A DNA stretch of 64,000 bases from Telluria beijingensis (GTDB lineage Bacteria > Pseudomonadota > Gammaproteobacteria > Burkholderiales > Burkholderiaceae_D), in assembly GCF_030770395.1 (NCBI RefSeq), contig NZ_CP132480.1, forward strand, positions 1,820,891 to 1,884,890. The letters run 5' to 3'. The notes under the pieces are model-generated. The model did not search any database. It saw only the letters and a list, made by a program, of their open reading frames with translations, and had not been told where the DNA came from. Each line of letters opens with the position of its first letter. Positions within the stretch are counted from its first letter, which is position 1. Of this stretch, positions 63,384 to 64,000 are shown in pieces. A program made the position numbers and the translations under genes.

Positions 63384-64000
63384 ATCGCGCTTCCTTCGTC
63401 GACGAACACTTCGATGCGGCGCGGACGCACGACCAGCGTCTCGCCTTCTTTCAGGCCCAGGCTGGCGAAGCGCTCGTTCGGCATCACCGCCTCGATGATC
63501 TGCTGGTTGTCGGCGCGCTCCAGGTCGAGCTGGGCCAGCGGGCCGATCGCATGCGCGCGGCGCAGCTTGGCCACCACGCCGGCGGCGCCCGGCGTGTAGC
63601 GCTCCACGTCGAGATCGTGCGGACGCACATAGCCAATGCCGGCGCCATCGCGCACGCCTGCGTGCTGCGGCGCCTGGAAGTTGACGTCGCCGCTGGCCAG
63701 CACGCCTTCGTGCACGCGGCCGTGGAACAGGTTGACGTTGCCCAGGAAGCCATACACGAAGGGCGATGCCGGATTGTTATAGACCTCGTCCGGGCTGCCC
63801 AGCTGCTCGACGCGGCCCTTGTTCATCAAGACCACCTGGTCGGCCACTTCGAGCGCTTCTTCCTGGTCGTGGGTGACGAAGATCGAGGTCACGTGCAGCT
63901 CGTCGTGCAGGCGGCGCAGCCAGCGGCGCAGCTCCTTGCGCACCTTGGCATCGAGCGCGCCGAACGGTTCGTCCAGCAGCAGCACGCGCGGCTCGACCGC
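63380..64000 (-). CDS. cysA: Sulfate/thiosulfate ABC transporter ATPase CysA, 5' part off window
   Basis: C-terminal part (about 206 codons) of an ABC ATPase. Visible are Walker B and D-loop ([14 protein letters not shown]), the H-loop ([20 protein letters not shown]), and a TOBE-like tail ([27 protein letters not shown]). The Walker A and signature motifs lie beyond 64000. The frame is open to the window edge, so the gene is partial only because of the cut. The direct overlap with cysB identifies it as CysA of the sulfate importer. Confidence 0.92.
   Translation of the reverse strand, partial: AVEPRVLLLDEPFGALDAKVRKELRRWLRRLHDELHVTSIFVTHDQEEALEVADQVVLMNKGRVEQLGSPDEVYNNPASPFVYGFLGNVNLFHGRVHEGVLASGDVNFQAPQHAGVRDGAGIGYVRPHDLDVERYTPGAAGVVAKLRRAHAIGPLAQLDLERADNQQIIEAVMPNERFASLGLKEGETLVVRPRRIEVFVDEGSAI

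Overview
The window reads as a chromosomal segment of a high-GC betaproteobacterium, most likely of the Massilia/Telluria/Janthinobacterium group (Oxalobacteraceae, Burkholderiales). This rests on the look of the proteins, the strong G/C preference at third codon positions, the ribF-ileS-lspA-coaBC-dut gene order and the polar-flagellum order flhB-flhA-flhF-flhG-fliA-motC. No rRNA, phage, integron, CRISPR array or classical insertion sequence is visible. One initiator tRNA is present.

Layout: 1-7310 (minus) is a flagellar block: export gate (flhB, flhA), polar placement (flhF, flhG), sigma-28 (fliA) and a truncated second stator gene (motC-like). 7435-13848 holds a WecA/MraY-type sugar-phosphate transferase, an exported protein of unknown function, a fumarylacetoacetase-family enzyme, outer-membrane phospholipase A, rsuA and a small unknown gene. 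14179-17299 (minus) is rluC-HAD phosphatase-Rieske-sppA, divergent from rne (17974-21165), which has a long structured leader. 21396-24411 is moaA plus an unusual single-frame MobA-MoeA fusion. 24416-25138 is a REP-associated tyrosine transposase (RAYT) flanked by the palindromic repeats it probably mobilises. 25176-30509 (minus) is rmuC, a group II truncated globin, an FtsX/YbbP-type permease and an adenine/adenosine deaminase. 31127-36101 is the prkA-yeaH-spoVR stress triad. 36921-40839 is tonB-exbB-exbD-exbD-TPR. 41101-48486 is ribF-ileS-lspA-coaBC-dut and a lipoprotein that resembles an inactivated M48 protease. 48625-51654 is an XdhC-like gene, an EamA transporter and an AlkA-like glycosylase. 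51681-56881 has a DUF1851 protein, tRNA-fMet, a NUDIX hydrolase, the two N-end-rule transferases aat and bpt, pyrD and an aldo-keto reductase. 56927-62521 is a Fur-box-controlled FecI-FecR-receptor-PepSY iron uptake cassette. 62454-64000 (minus) is cysB-like plus the end of cysA.

How parts may work together: the TonB/ExbB/ExbD system can energise the siderophore receptor about 20 kb away, whose N-terminal signalling domain would speak to the FecR/FecI pair. FlhF/FlhG place the flagellum, FlhA/FlhB export it, FliA switches on late genes. MoaA and MobA-MoeA cover early and late molybdenum cofactor steps, and the XdhC-like protein is a possible user of that cofactor.

Two dispersed repeat families run through the gaps. 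Family A has a GTAGGGT head, a GC hairpin and an ACGCGTTCAA tail; copies lie around the RAYT, between flhF and flhA, and at 33 kb, 36 kb and 49.7 kb. Family B is a TCGT(T/C)CCCGC palindrome in convergent pairs after rne and before ribF. The RAYT/REP set, the rne leader, the MobA-MoeA fusion and the M48-like lipoprotein that has lost its zinc ligands are the most interesting items. I see nothing that I can defend as a wholly new multi-gene system.
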